Source: Tenggerimyces flavus
Lineage (GTDB): Bacteria > Actinomycetota > Actinomycetes > Propionibacteriales > Actinopolymorphaceae
Assembly: GCF_016907715.1 (NCBI RefSeq)
Contig: NZ_JAFBCM010000001.1
Location: 7,541,420 to 7,605,419, forward strand
Length of the DNA stretch: 64,000 bases
Reading direction: 5' to 3'
The position numbers were made by a program, and so were the translations under genes. The notes beneath the pieces were generated by a model that searched no databases, was not told the DNA's origin, and saw only the letters and a list, made by a program, of their open reading frames with translations. Position 1 is the first letter of the stretch; each line of letters opens with the position of its first letter. Positions 16,123 to 25,167 of this stretch are shown piece after piece.

Positions 16123-16788
16123 TCACCACGGGATGCAACCCGAACTGCCGGGCCCGCCTTCAGCGAAGGCCGCCATGCCGGTGTCGTCCGCGTAGTCCAG
16201 CGCGTACAGGTCGAGGTCCAGCTCCAGCAGCCGCTCCGCCAGCCGCGCGTGGTGCTCCAGCGTCTCCTGCGGCCAAGGCGCATACCCACTGGTCACCCAG
16301 CGCACCGTGAACGACTCGAACAGGATCCCGTCCACGATCTCCGCCAGCTGCGGCAGCAGCCCGAAGCCGCGGTTCGCCAGGATGTAGCCCGTCCCCACGA
16401 CCTCCCGCAGCGCCGCGATCAGGGTGAGCAGGTGCGGCACGTCCTCGGGGAACGTCAGCTCCACGTTGAGCGCGTCGAGGAACAGCCCCTTGAAGCCCTT
16501 CGCCAACGCCGATCGTGCCTGCGACAGCACGTGCTCGACCCAGTCCGGGTGGTCGACGTGTACGAACGCGCCGCCCCAGTCCGGGTTCCGCGACGTCCGC
16601 TGCCAGGGCGCGGGCGGTCCCGGGTCCTCCGAAAGCGACAGGTACGCGAGGAGTTCCACCCCGCGACCGCGCAGCGTCGCCAACTCCTCTTCGGAGTATC
16701 CGTAAGGCTGCAGCACGACGCGCTTGTACGCGGACAGCCGGTCGAGCTCGCCCGTGCCGTAGTAGAAGACGATCGGCAGCGCTGTCAT
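16123..16788 (-). CDS. GH114-like glycosidase (endo-alpha-1,4-polygalactosaminidase family), no signal peptide
   Basis: The 221-residue protein is a TIM-barrel of the GH114/TM1410 type. It begins MTALPIVFYYGTGELDRLSA, with strands ELLAYLSLSEDPG, GFKGLFLDALNVE and GYILANRGFG; the Asp in FLDALN is in the usual catalytic position. GH114 enzymes hydrolyse galactosamine-rich polymers such as Pel. Unlike most, this one has neither signal peptide nor lipobox, so it appears cytosolic or is exported by another route. Its ATG overlaps the epimerase stop by 4 bp. It is the last gene of the polysaccharide cluster. Confidence 0.75.
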   Translation of the reverse strand: MTALPIVFYYGTGELDRLSAYKRVVLQPYGYSEEELATLRGRGVELLAYLSLSEDPGPPAPWQRTSRNPDWGGAFVHVDHPDWVEHVLSQARSALAKGFKGLFLDALNVELTFPEDVPHLLTLIAALREVVGTGYILANRGFGLLPQLAEIVDGILFESFTVRWVTSGYAPWPQETLEHHARLAERLLELDLDLYALDYADDTGMAAFAEGGPGSSGCIPW

Positions 16789-17750
16789 CCCCGCCAACTC
16801 TCCCGGTACCACTCGAAGGTCCGCCGGACGCCCTCCTCCAGCGGTACGGACGGCTCGTACCCGGTGAGCCGCCGCAACTTGCCAAGGTCCGGGCACCGCC
16901 GCGCGACCGAGCCGGCCGGCGCGTCCAGCAGCGACAGCGTAGGACTCACGTTCGCGATCCGCAGCACGAGCTTGGCCAGATCCGCGATGTTCGTCTCCGC
17001 GGTGTCGTCGCCGATGTGCACGATCTCGCCGATCGCCTCGTCGGACGCCATCAGCCGCAGCATCGCCTCGACCGCGTCGTCGACGTGGCAGAACGCGCGG
17101 AACTGGTCGGCACCCCAGACGCGGAACGGCTCCTCGCCGTTCTGTGCACGCAGTGCCATCTCCGGGATCACGTGGTCGGCGCCCATGCGATCCCCGTACA
17201 CGTTGTGGAAACGCCCCACCACAGCCTTCAGACCCTGAGCCCGAGCACCATGGATGAACGCGGACTCCCCGAGCAGCTTGGAGATCGCGTACGCGAACCG
17301 CGGCGACGTGACGTCGGCGATCATCACCGGAACGTCCTCGGCGGTCGGTACGGGAACGATCCCCGCGTCGACACCGCCGGCGTACACCTCGCTCGTCGAG
17401 GCGAAGAAGATCCGGTCGCCCTCCTGCGCCCAGTCCAGCAGGTGCAGGGCCGCGAGCGTGTTGACCCGAACGACGCGCGCCGGGTCCTTCTCGACGTTCC
17501 GGACACCGACGACCGCGGCCAGCAGGTAGATCTGGTCGAACCCGTGCGGAAGAGACGCCCACGTCGCCGGCGACGTCAGGTCACCGGAGATCACCTCGAC
17601 CGACTCGTGCGCACGCACCGCGTCGAGGTCGGCGTCCTCCCGCCCGCGGGAGAAGTCGTCGACGATCGTGACCTCATGCCCATCGGCGAGAAGTCGTTTC
17701 GCCAGGTGCAGGCCGATGAAGCCCGCACCTCCCAGCAGCAAAGCCTTCAT
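16785..17750 (-). CDS. NAD-dependent nucleotide-sugar epimerase/dehydratase
   Basis: A 321-residue extended short-chain dehydrogenase. The Rossmann loop is GGAGFIGLHLAKRL (residues 7-20), the active-site Ser is in FFASTSEVYAGG and the catalytic Tyr/Lys in FAYAISKLLGE. The region HNVYGDRMGADHVIP matches sugar-nucleotide binding loops of GalE/UXS/RmlB relatives. It likely makes a UDP-sugar for the polymer built by this locus, but C4-epimerase, decarboxylase and dehydratase cannot be told apart by eye. It overlaps both neighbours by 4 bp, placing it between the dehydrogenase and GH114 genes in one transcript. Confidence 0.85.
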   Translation of the reverse strand: MKALLLGGAGFIGLHLAKRLLADGHEVTIVDDFSRGREDADLDAVRAHESVEVISGDLTSPATWASLPHGFDQIYLLAAVVGVRNVEKDPARVVRVNTLAALHLLDWAQEGDRIFFASTSEVYAGGVDAGIVPVPTAEDVPVMIADVTSPRFAYAISKLLGESAFIHGARAQGLKAVVGRFHNVYGDRMGADHVIPEMALRAQNGEEPFRVWGADQFRAFCHVDDAVEAMLRLMASDEAIGEIVHIGDDTAETNIADLAKLVLRIANVSPTLSLLDAPAGSVARRCPDLGKLRRLTGYEPSVPLEEGVRRTFEWYRESWRG

Positions 17751-19057
17751 GCCGCGTCCACACCCTTCGGGAGGTAACCGAGACCGGCGTAGCGGACACC
17801 AGCTGCCGCGATCGCCTTCTCGTCGAGGATTCGCCAGGAGTCGTAGATGAACAGCGGCCTGTTGTCGGCGAGGATGTCGTCGACGAGCAACGCGCGGTAG
17901 TCCGGGTGGTCGTTGATCACGAGGATCGCATCGGTCTCGGCGAACGCTTTCGTCAGCGCGACGGGCTCACCGCCGTACCAGCGGATCGTCTCGTCGGTGA
18001 CCAGCGGGTCGTGGCCCAGCACGGTGATCCCGGCGTCGGTGAAGACCGGCATCATCGAGGCGATCGGCGTGCCGCGCATGTCGTCGGTCGCCGGCCAGCC
18101 CTTGTACGCCCAGCCGAGTACGGACAGCCGCGCGCCCTCGGTCGAGCCGCGCTCGGCCTGGAACAGCTCGACGATCTTCTGCGCGACGTGCACCGGCATG
18201 TACTCGTTCAGCTCGCGCGCCTTGCCGACCAGGAACGGCTTCCGCTCGCCGCGGGAGCTGCTCATCATGATGTACGGGTCCTTCGACAGGCAGCCGCCGC
18301 CGACGTAGCCCGGCTTGGACAGGTCGGGCCGCGGGTAGTCGACGTTCGTCGCGCGGATGACCTCGAGCGGGTCGAGCCCGTTCTCCTCGGCGATCAGCGC
18401 GAGCTCGTTGCCGAACGAGTAGATCAGGTCGGTGTGGCAGTTGTTCGACAGCTTCACCATCTCCGCGGTCTCCAGCGTGGAGACCGGGACGATCTGCTTG
18501 GACAGTTGAGAGAACACCTCGATGCCGGCCGCCAGGCTGGCCTCGTCCAGGCCGCCGACGACCTGCGGGAGCTCGACGAGCTCGCGCAGTGCCTGGCCCT
18601 GGATCGTGCGCTCGGGCGCCATCACGAGCAGCGCCTTGCCCCACGCGCGCAGCAGCGGCGGGAGAACGACCTCGCGACTGGTGCCGATCGGCACCGTGCT
18701 GCGGACGACGACGAGCGTCTCCGGGCCACACCACTCGGCGATGTTGCGCGCCGCCGCGGCGAGGAACGTGAGGTTCGGCTCGTGCGTGGACTCGTCGATC
18801 GGCGTCGCGACGCAGATCATCACCGCGTCCAGGCCCTCCCGCGGAAGCTCGGTGCCGATGAACAGGTTCTTGCCGATCAGCTCGGCGAACACCTCGTCCA
18901 CGCCCGGCTCGAAGATGTGCGGCTTCCCTTGGGACAACGACTCGATCACTGCTGGTTTCACGTCCACGCCGTGGACCACGTGACCCGCGCGAGCGAGTGC
19001 GGCGGCCAGGGTCAGGCCGACGTAGCCCATCCCGACTACCCCGATTGTCTTGGGCAT
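17747..19057 (-). CDS. UDP-sugar dehydrogenase (UDP-Glc/UDP-ManNAc/UDP-GalNAc dehydrogenase family)
   Basis: Start ATG 19057 has AAAGGA upstream; it begins MPKTIGVVGMGYVGLTLAAA with the NAD-binding GxGxxG. The catalytic Cys lies in KPGYVGGGCLSKDPY and the conserved Lys/Asn in MVKLSNNCHTDLIYSFGNEL, as in nucleotide-sugar dehydrogenases that oxidise C6 to a carboxylate. The 436-residue length fits. The product would be a UDP-uronic acid, so the polymer may carry acidic sugars in addition to amino sugars. It follows a directly repeated non-coding stretch that separates it from the upstream part of the cluster. Confidence 0.88.
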   Translation of the reverse strand: MPKTIGVVGMGYVGLTLAAALARAGHVVHGVDVKPAVIESLSQGKPHIFEPGVDEVFAELIGKNLFIGTELPREGLDAVMICVATPIDESTHEPNLTFLAAAARNIAEWCGPETLVVVRSTVPIGTSREVVLPPLLRAWGKALLVMAPERTIQGQALRELVELPQVVGGLDEASLAAGIEVFSQLSKQIVPVSTLETAEMVKLSNNCHTDLIYSFGNELALIAEENGLDPLEVIRATNVDYPRPDLSKPGYVGGGCLSKDPYIMMSSSRGERKPFLVGKARELNEYMPVHVAQKIVELFQAERGSTEGARLSVLGWAYKGWPATDDMRGTPIASMMPVFTDAGITVLGHDPLVTDETIRWYGGEPVALTKAFAETDAILVINDHPDYRALLVDDILADNRPLFIYDSWRILDEKAIAAAGVRYAGLGYLPKGVDAA

Positions 19058-19084
19058 CGTCAGATTCCTTTCTTGAATCCCTGG

Positions 19085-19207
19085 GTCTCGGACGTTCACC
19101 GCGCCATCCCCTGGCGCAGCTCAGGCCCGTGATTCTTTTCTGGGTGCCGGTCTCGGACGTTCACCGCGCTCTCCCCCCAGCGCAGCCTGAGGCCGGTGAT
19201 CCCTTCT
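19085..19207. repeat. two tandem copies of a 65-bp intergenic repeat
   Basis: GTCTCGGACGTTCACCGCGC occurs at 19085 and again at 19150. The match continues imperfectly through GGCGCAG..CAGGCCCGTGAT. Both copies lie in the only sizeable gap inside the polysaccharide cluster, just upstream of the dehydrogenase gene, so they may hold a promoter, a processing site or a protein-binding site. Confidence 0.8.
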
Positions 19208-19237
19208 GTGGTGGTGCTGTCGTCAATGGTGGCGCCG

Positions 19238-20359
19238 TCACGGGCACGGCGGACGGATCCGGTCCAGTTCGAGATCCGTCGCATAGCCCGCGAACCGTTC
19301 ATTCGCGTACTTCTCGCAGGCGTTCTCACGATTCGTCTTGGCGCTGACGTAGTCGACGGCAAGAACGATCTTGCCCGCGTCCCTCAGTGCCCGTGTGTTG
19401 TCGAGGTTCTCGCGGCAGTACGACTCGGTGCATGCTTCATCGGTGGCGAGGAAGAACAGCTCTTCCATGCCGATACCGTCGATGGCCTCGGTATAGCCCT
19501 TATGGTGACGCAGCTCTGGGGAGTTCTGCGGGAATATCCAGAAATCAGCGTTGTGACTCTTGCTGTACGAGCTCATCCGCATGATCAGGTCGACCATCTT
19601 GCGGCCGAGGGTCGAACGCGACTCTCCGGGAACCTCCGAGAGTTCGATCTCCTCGTACGCCAAGGGAGTGTCCAGGTACACCCCGTCGAAACCGGCCTTG
19701 CGCGCCTGGTCGAGCCGCGGCCGGATGACGTTGTCCCACCACCACTTGTCCCAGTACTTCACGAAGTACTCCTGCGGCCAGTCGTCCCAGCGGTTGAGGA
19801 TCAACGAGGGAGCCTCGCGTTGCATCTCGGCGTACTCGTGCCGGAAGTTCTCGATGCTGCCGATCTCGAAGTAGGCAAGGACCTTCTTGCCCGACCCACG
19901 AAGCTTGGAGATCTCCGAGCTGGCCCAGTAGTCGGTGTTCGCGTCACGGGCAAGATCGATGACGGCCAGCTGGTGCGGGGCGGCAGCCAACGCGTCCAGC
20001 CGGTCGTTCTGGTAACCCTGCAACTGGTAGACCCAGTTGGTGATTCGCGGCTTCACCCTCGGCTTCCTCGGTGGTGTGGGCTCCGGCTTGGGACGTGGCT
20101 TACGCGTAGCTGTCGGCTTCGGCTGGGGCTTGGTCGGCTTGGCTGTCGGCGGCCGCGGTGTCTTGGACGCAACCTTGGGTGTCGTCGTCGCGCCCGGCGT
20201 ACCGGTCGTCGATCCCGGTGCCGTCGAACCGTTCGGTGTGGTGGGGTTTGTGGTGCTACGGCCTGCCGCGTCTGGGTTGTCGTCCCCTCCCCTGGAACAA
20301 CCCGTAGCGACAAGTCCCAACAGCAGCAGGAAATACAACCCCACCAGGCGTTTCGACAC
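19238..20359 (-). CDS. GH114-family lipoprotein (polygalactosaminidase-like)
   Basis: Start GTG 20359 has GGAG upstream. The 373-residue product has an N-terminal hydrophobic segment ending in a lipobox-like VATGC, so Cys would be lipidated. About 85 residues of Pro/Thr/Lys-rich spacer follow, then the GH114 barrel (ITNWVYQLQGYQ, LAVIDLARDANTDYW, VLAYFEIGSIENF, GFDGVYLDTPLAYEE). Asp in DLARDA and in VYLDTPL are the expected catalytic-site acids. The enzyme would sit on the outer face of the membrane and cut or edit a galactosamine-containing polymer during export. It lies 17 bp after the epimerase gene in the same direction. Confidence 0.85.
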   Translation of the reverse strand: MSKRLVGLYFLLLLGLVATGCSRGGDDNPDAAGRSTTNPTTPNGSTAPGSTTGTPGATTTPKVASKTPRPPTAKPTKPQPKPTATRKPRPKPEPTPPRKPRVKPRITNWVYQLQGYQNDRLDALAAAPHQLAVIDLARDANTDYWASSEISKLRGSGKKVLAYFEIGSIENFRHEYAEMQREAPSLILNRWDDWPQEYFVKYWDKWWWDNVIRPRLDQARKAGFDGVYLDTPLAYEEIELSEVPGESRSTLGRKMVDLIMRMSSYSKSHNADFWIFPQNSPELRHHKGYTEAIDGIGMEELFFLATDEACTESYCRENLDNTRALRDAGKIVLAVDYVSAKTNRENACEKYANERFAGYATDLELDRIRPPCP

Positions 20360-20376
20360 TGCGTGTTTCTCCCGAC

Positions 20377-21276
20377 TCAGCTTGCTTCCGCCAAGGCGGA
20401 CCAGATCGATGTGACGGTGTCGTCGAGATCGTGCTGTGGCTGCCATCCGAACACGGTAGCGGCGCGGCTGATGTCCGCCCGGATCCAGCTGACGCTGGCC
20501 GAACGGGCCGAACCCGTTCCTACTTCCTCGATCTCACCCTTGAACCCGGCGACCTCGGCGAGCCGCTCGACAGCCGTGCGTACGGTGACCGCACGACCGC
20601 TCGCGATGTTGAACACCGAGTACGGCAAGGACGAAGCGACCGTGGCGGTCGCCACACCACGAGCGACGTCACGAACGTCGACGAAGTCGCGGTACGCCGT
20701 CAGCGGACCGAGCGTGAGGACCGATTCGCCTTGCTCGACTGCATCTTTGAGCTTCGCGGCCGCCCTGCCGAGAACGTTCGCGCTCGACACGCCACCGCCG
20801 ATCGGGTTGAACACCCGCAGCGTCGCGCCACTCACCCGACCGTCCTGGGTGGCAAGGCTGAGTTGACGCGTCGCCGCCCAGTGACTGAGGCCGTAGTCGC
20901 TGACCGGGTTGACCGCGCTGTTCTCGGTGACCGACTCGCCCTCCGGGACGGGTCCGTACTCGCCGGCCGAGCCGAGGCGGACCAGCCGGATGCCGGGTCG
21001 AATCCGGGCGCACGCGTCGATCAGCTTCGCGACCACCATCGTGTTGGACTGCAGCAGCTCCGAGCTCGAACCGTCCAACAGCCCTGTGCAGTTGACGATC
21101 GCGTCCGGCTGATGCGAGCGCAGCACGGCCTCCAGGCCGTCGACATCGACGGCCTGGAGGTCACAGGTGGCGCGGCCGACCGGCCGGACCGAGGTCACGG
21201 TCGGGTCGGCCTCGAGCGCAGTAGCCACGTACCGCCCGATGAACCCCGACGCACCGAACAGCACAACCCTGGTCAT
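20377..21276 (-). CDS. NAD-dependent epimerase/dehydratase-like protein with altered active-site Lys
   Basis: The 299-residue extended SDR has the Rossmann loop [11 protein letters not shown] at residues 8-18 and active-site Ser in RLGSAGEYG. The Tyr motif reads [12 protein letters not shown], so where the family has YxxxK there is Tyr then His. [10 protein letters not shown] and [13 protein letters not shown] match sugar-nucleotide enzymes. It probably acts on the nucleotide sugar made by the adjacent nucleotidyltransferase, whose stop it overlaps by 4 bp. Loss of the Lys may mean low activity or a different chemistry. Confidence 0.78.
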   Translation of the reverse strand: MTRVVLFGASGFIGRYVATALEADPTVTSVRPVGRATCDLQAVDVDGLEAVLRSHQPDAIVNCTGLLDGSSSELLQSNTMVVAKLIDACARIRPGIRLVRLGSAGEYGPVPEGESVTENSAVNPVSDYGLSHWAATRQLSLATQDGRVSGATLRVFNPIGGGVSSANVLGRAAAKLKDAVEQGESVLTLGPLTAYRDFVDVRDVARGVATATVASSLPYSVFNIASGRAVTVRTAVERLAEVAGFKGEIEEVGTGSARSASVSWIRADISRAATVFGWQPQHDLDDTVTSIWSALAEAS

Positions 21277-22004
21277 ACCGCGCGTTCCGTGATCCGCTCT
21301 GGTAGCAACATCGGACGCAGGCTCTCGAACTGCGCGTTGGCCTCGTCGTAGTCCTCGGGACGGCCGATGTCGAGCCAGTAGCCGTCGAACTCGTACGAGA
21401 GCGGGTTGCGCTGCTGGTCGAGCAGGTCGAGCACGAGCTGGTCGAAGCCCAGCGACATGCCCTCCGGGTACGGGTCGATCGTCTTACGGGACATGCCGTA
21501 GACGCCCATGCTGACCCGGTACGGGAGCGAAGGCTTCTCGGTGAACCCCACGACGTGACCGTCGAGGATGTCCAACACACCAAAATCGATCTTCGCCGCA
21601 CGCCCCGCGGTGGCCACCGTGAGCGGCGCGCCGGAGAGCGCGTGCGTGTGCAGAAGATCGCTGTAGTCGAGGTTCGTCAGCACGTCGCCGTTCATCACGA
21701 TGAAGTGCTCGGGCAGTCGGTCCCTGAGGTTGAACAGCGGTCCAACGGTCGACAGCGGCTTGTCTTCCTCCGCGTAGTCGATCTCCATCCCCCACCGCGA
21801 TCCATCACCGACGAACGCCCGAATCAGGTGTCCCAGATGGTTGATCGCAATCGTCGCCGACGTAAAGCCGTAGGTCGACAGCTGCTGAAGCACGATCTCG
21901 AGGATCGCGTGGCTGTTACCGATCGGCACGAGCGGCTTCGGCAGCGCTGTCGTGTACGGCATCAGCCGCACTCCCCTGCCGCCCGCAAGTATCACTGCGT
22001 GCAT
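21273..22004 (-). CDS. sugar-1-phosphate nucleotidyltransferase
   Basis: The 243-residue enzyme shows the nucleotidyltransferase signature [11 protein letters not shown]...PKPLVPIG at residues 8-28. Metal-binding Asp is in VMNGDVLTN, and FTEKP with [15 protein letters not shown] completes the fold. It activates a sugar-1-phosphate with an NTP; RmlA-, GalU- and ManC-type specificity cannot be distinguished reliably. The short length and lack of a left-handed helix domain favour a simple NDP-sugar pyrophosphorylase. It begins 23 bp after the membrane protein gene and overlaps the epimerase gene by 4 bp, so it belongs to the polysaccharide operon. Confidence 0.88.
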   Translation of the reverse strand: MHAVILAGGRGVRLMPYTTALPKPLVPIGNSHAILEIVLQQLSTYGFTSATIAINHLGHLIRAFVGDGSRWGMEIDYAEEDKPLSTVGPLFNLRDRLPEHFIVMNGDVLTNLDYSDLLHTHALSGAPLTVATAGRAAKIDFGVLDILDGHVVGFTEKPSLPYRVSMGVYGMSRKTIDPYPEGMSLGFDQLVLDLLDQQRNPLSYEFDGYWLDIGRPEDYDEANAQFESLRPMLLPERITERAV

Positions 22005-22027
22005 TTCATCCCCACCCTCTAGTTGAA

Positions 22028-23611
22028 CTACTTGTGATATCTAGCCTGCCCCAGTCGCTGGCTCATCGCGGCTAGAAAGAGCACGAACAACAGCAACGAG
22101 CTCCCTAGGAAAACGGTTGTATCGGCCAACGGAGATGGCCTCCCCGGTGACAACAAGGTGAAGGCGATGTGAAGACCCGCACACGCGGCGAGCGATCCAC
22201 ACAACCACCCGTATCTCGCCATCTCGGCAAGACGAAACCCAAGAAAGAACGTGCCGGCCAGCACGACCCCAGACGCCGTCATGACCACGGCGGCGGGAGT
22301 CAACATGTCGGCGGCCCGGAGCGCGAACAGCAGAATCACTGCCAGCAAGGCCGCCACCCCCAAACACACACCCACGTTGCGGGCGAGTAGAACCCAGATC
22401 TTACCGACGAACTCTCTCGGGTATCGCACCTTTGCAAGTAATGCTCGGGCTTCCGTTCCGAACTCCTTGGCCCGCCATTCGACCACCCCCATGGCCGTGA
22501 TCAGCGGCACGAACCCGAGCAGGATCTCGAGATTCGTCAGCATGTAAGGAGCCTGCGAGTGCAGGAAGAAAACCGCCATCAAAGCGGCATAGGACAGCAC
22601 CGCAGGGAGCTGGACGAATTCTCCACGTAGGCCCGCGCGAATGTTTGGCTCTTTGCCCTCCTTCTTTTTCAAGGTTTGGCAAAGCGCGACCACGAATGCG
22701 GCCACGACCGATATCACGACTTCGATGATCGCGATGTACAGCATCGGCCGGCCGACGATGAGATAGCACACGCCGACGATCGCCGCCGGCGTCATCGCGA
22801 GCAGCAGCAGGTCCTCGCGCCGGTAGAACATCAACAACCCCGACGCCATCTGGTACATCATCTGGCCCGCGGCGAGCAGCACCAGCTGGTAGCCGGCGCC
22901 GGTCGTCACGACCACGATCACGCTCGCGCCGACGCCGATCGGGATGGCGAGGAACGACGAGATCGCCAGCAGCTTCGCCGCCGCGCCGGGGAAGCCGCGG
23001 CCAAGCAGCCGGTACGCCATCCACGTCGCACCGCCGGCCCAGACCCAGCCGATCGCGCCGGCGAGGATCAGTCCGAGGGAAAGGGAGCGCGGGCCGACGA
23101 ACGCCATCGCGGCCGGGAAGACCGCGGCCGGCATCAGGTAGAGCAGGCCGTGTCCGATGTCGCGGATCGCGGCGCGCCACTCGATCGGCGTCCGCACCTT
23201 GGTCGCGACGATCGGCTGGGTCGAGCCGACCCGGTACCGCACCTCGTCGGCGAGCGCGAAGACGTCCGGGTAGCCGTACTGGTCGCGGGCGATCTGGTCG
23301 GTGATGCCCTCGGACTCGAGGGTCGCGGCGACGTGCAGCCCGTCGACGGCGTGGAGCACCGTGGAGCGCATCTTCTCGGCGAGGTGGTCCACCGGGTCGC
23401 CGCTCACACTGTGCGTCGCCATCGCGGCGGCGTCGTCGACCATCGTGGTCATGGCGCGCTGGGCGCCGACGTGCGCCTCCGCGACGGCGGCAGCGTCAAG
23501 CTCGGCTTGACGGACTCGCTCGATGGCCGTACGTACCGCCTGGGAACGGGCTTCGACCTCCTGCGCCACCCGTACCTTGGCGTCTTCGGCACCCTGGTGG
23601 TCATCGGTCAC
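22028..23611 (-). CDS. 12-TM membrane protein in the PelG position, with N-terminal soluble domain
   Basis: The 527-residue protein has about 150 soluble residues, the first 60 likely coiled coil ([20 protein letters not shown]). About twelve membrane spans follow from [20 protein letters not shown] to [20 protein letters not shown]. Pel operons place a 12-span MATE-like translocase, PelG, directly after PelF, and this gene overlaps the pelF-like gene by 4 bp. I do not see clear PelG sequence motifs, and PelG has no such N-terminal extension, so the role in moving the polymer across the membrane is inferred from topology and position. PelG is usually about 450 residues. Confidence 0.6.
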   Translation of the reverse strand: MTDDHQGAEDAKVRVAQEVEARSQAVRTAIERVRQAELDAAAVAEAHVGAQRAMTTMVDDAAAMATHSVSGDPVDHLAEKMRSTVLHAVDGLHVAATLESEGITDQIARDQYGYPDVFALADEVRYRVGSTQPIVATKVRTPIEWRAAIRDIGHGLLYLMPAAVFPAAMAFVGPRSLSLGLILAGAIGWVWAGGATWMAYRLLGRGFPGAAAKLLAISSFLAIPIGVGASVIVVVTTGAGYQLVLLAAGQMMYQMASGLLMFYRREDLLLLAMTPAAIVGVCYLIVGRPMLYIAIIEVVISVVAAFVVALCQTLKKKEGKEPNIRAGLRGEFVQLPAVLSYAALMAVFFLHSQAPYMLTNLEILLGFVPLITAMGVVEWRAKEFGTEARALLAKVRYPREFVGKIWVLLARNVGVCLGVAALLAVILLFALRAADMLTPAAVVMTASGVVLAGTFFLGFRLAEMARYGWLCGSLAACAGLHIAFTLLSPGRPSPLADTTVFLGSSLLLFVLFLAAMSQRLGQARYHK

Positions 23612-25167
23612 GGATGCTCTCCCGCGGGCATCATGGCGGCTGTCCGAACGAGCGACTCGCTGGCTTCGGAGTCCGGATCGGTGTCGGTCTCGGGCTCGGT
23701 CCGCTGCGCTCCGATCTTCACGGACTCGGTGGAGGCCGGCTCTTCCTCCTCGGTGACGTGCTCGTAGACCGCGCGGTAGGCGTTCAGCGACTGGATCAGG
23801 GTGAACCGAGCCATCACACGCTCGTGCGCCTTGGTCGCGAGCTCGTTGCGCATCGCGTCGTCCGCGAGCAGCTTGACGCAGGCGTCCGCGACCGCCTTGA
23901 AGTCACGGGGGGCGACGACGAAACCCGTGTCGGCGACGGCCTCAGCGACGCCGCCGACATTGGTTGCCACGACCGAACGTCCGCAGGCCATCGCTTCCAC
24001 CACGGTGTAAGGGAATCCCTCCGAGATGCTCGTCAAGGCGACGATGCTTCCCGCGTGGTAGGCGTGTACGGGCGTGGACACTCTTCCTTCCAGCACGGCG
24101 ATTCCGGTGAGGTCGAGCTCCTCGATCAGATCCACGCAGCTCTCGTGGTAGACCTCGTTGCCGTGCGGGGTGGAGCCGAACATCCGCAGCTTCGCCTCGG
24201 GAATCTCCTTGTGCACGAGCGCGAACGCGCGGATCAGCGTGTGCAGATCCTTCAACGGGTCGATGCGACCCATGAACACGATCGTCGGCTCGTCAGGCTC
24301 GGAGTCCGCCTTGGGGAACTCGTCCGGCGGAACTCCGTTGTACATCGTCCACATGCGCTCAGGATCCGCGCCGTTCTGCAGCTGCCAGCGCCGGTTGTAG
24401 CTCGAGTGCGGCGCGAGTGCGTCCGCGACGAGGTAGCCGGCGCCGGCCAGCATGCGGAAGAAACTGAGGATGAGGACCTTCACCCCGTGCGGGGCGTTGT
24501 CGTTGACGTAGGAGAGGTACCGCTCGCGGAGGTAGATGCCGTGCTCCGACATCACCACCGGCGTGCCGTACCGCCACTTCGACGCCATCGCGACCAACAT
24601 CGACAGGCCGTTCATCGACGCGTGCACGATGTCGGCCTCGACCGGCTTGGCGGCGAGCGGGCGCAGCATGTGCTCGATCAGCCAGGCCGCCTCGAGTGCG
24701 TCCGCGAGGGAGAGGTGCGTGGTCTGCACCTCGCTCCAGGCGTCCATCATCACGGTCAAGGCGTCGTTCGAGGTCAGCGCGTGGGACAGGTTGCCCCCAC
24801 CCGCCGCGTAGTCGTACAGACCACGCAGCGCGTGGAGGAAACGGCGGCGGACGACCGACTGGTCCTCGACCGACTGCCGCAGCGGACTGATCAGCGTGGC
24901 GAGGAACTCCTCGTACGCATGGGCAAACGCTGGTCCGGGTGACCTCGACCGGCGACCGCCGGTCGGGGTCGGGCCCCAGAGCTCGATGGAGCGAACCCGA
25001 ACCAAGTTGTCCGGAGACTCCCACACCTGCTCCTCCTCGCCGTCCACCGTGAGAGCGACCATCTCCCACTCGTAGTCGTCGAGGCCTCGGATGAGCTGGT
25101 CACACCAAACGCTGACTCCGCCCATCGCAAACGGGTAGGTCCCTTCCGAGACCAGCGCGACTCTCAC
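23608..25167 (-). CDS. pelF: PelF-type GT4 glycosyltransferase
   Basis: The 519-residue cytosolic glycosyltransferase begins MRVALVSEGTYPFAMGGVSV, followed by WCDQLIRGL, the characteristic opening of PelF. The GT-B C-terminal half has VFMGRIDPLKDLHTLIRAF and the donor-site ISEGFPYTVVEAMACGRSVV with both conserved Glu residues. PelF polymerises UDP-activated N-acetylhexosamine (GalNAc/GlcNAc) in Pel synthesis. The C-terminal 40 residues are acidic and variable. It overlaps the deacetylase gene upstream and the membrane protein gene downstream by 4 bp each, so polymerase, translocator and deacetylase are made together. Confidence 0.88.
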   Translation of the reverse strand: MRVALVSEGTYPFAMGGVSVWCDQLIRGLDDYEWEMVALTVDGEEEQVWESPDNLVRVRSIELWGPTPTGGRRSRSPGPAFAHAYEEFLATLISPLRQSVEDQSVVRRRFLHALRGLYDYAAGGGNLSHALTSNDALTVMMDAWSEVQTTHLSLADALEAAWLIEHMLRPLAAKPVEADIVHASMNGLSMLVAMASKWRYGTPVVMSEHGIYLRERYLSYVNDNAPHGVKVLILSFFRMLAGAGYLVADALAPHSSYNRRWQLQNGADPERMWTMYNGVPPDEFPKADSEPDEPTIVFMGRIDPLKDLHTLIRAFALVHKEIPEAKLRMFGSTPHGNEVYHESCVDLIEELDLTGIAVLEGRVSTPVHAYHAGSIVALTSISEGFPYTVVEAMACGRSVVATNVGGVAEAVADTGFVVAPRDFKAVADACVKLLADDAMRNELATKAHERVMARFTLIQSLNAYRAVYEHVTEEEEPASTESVKIGAQRTEPETDTDPDSEASESLVRTAAMMPAGEHP

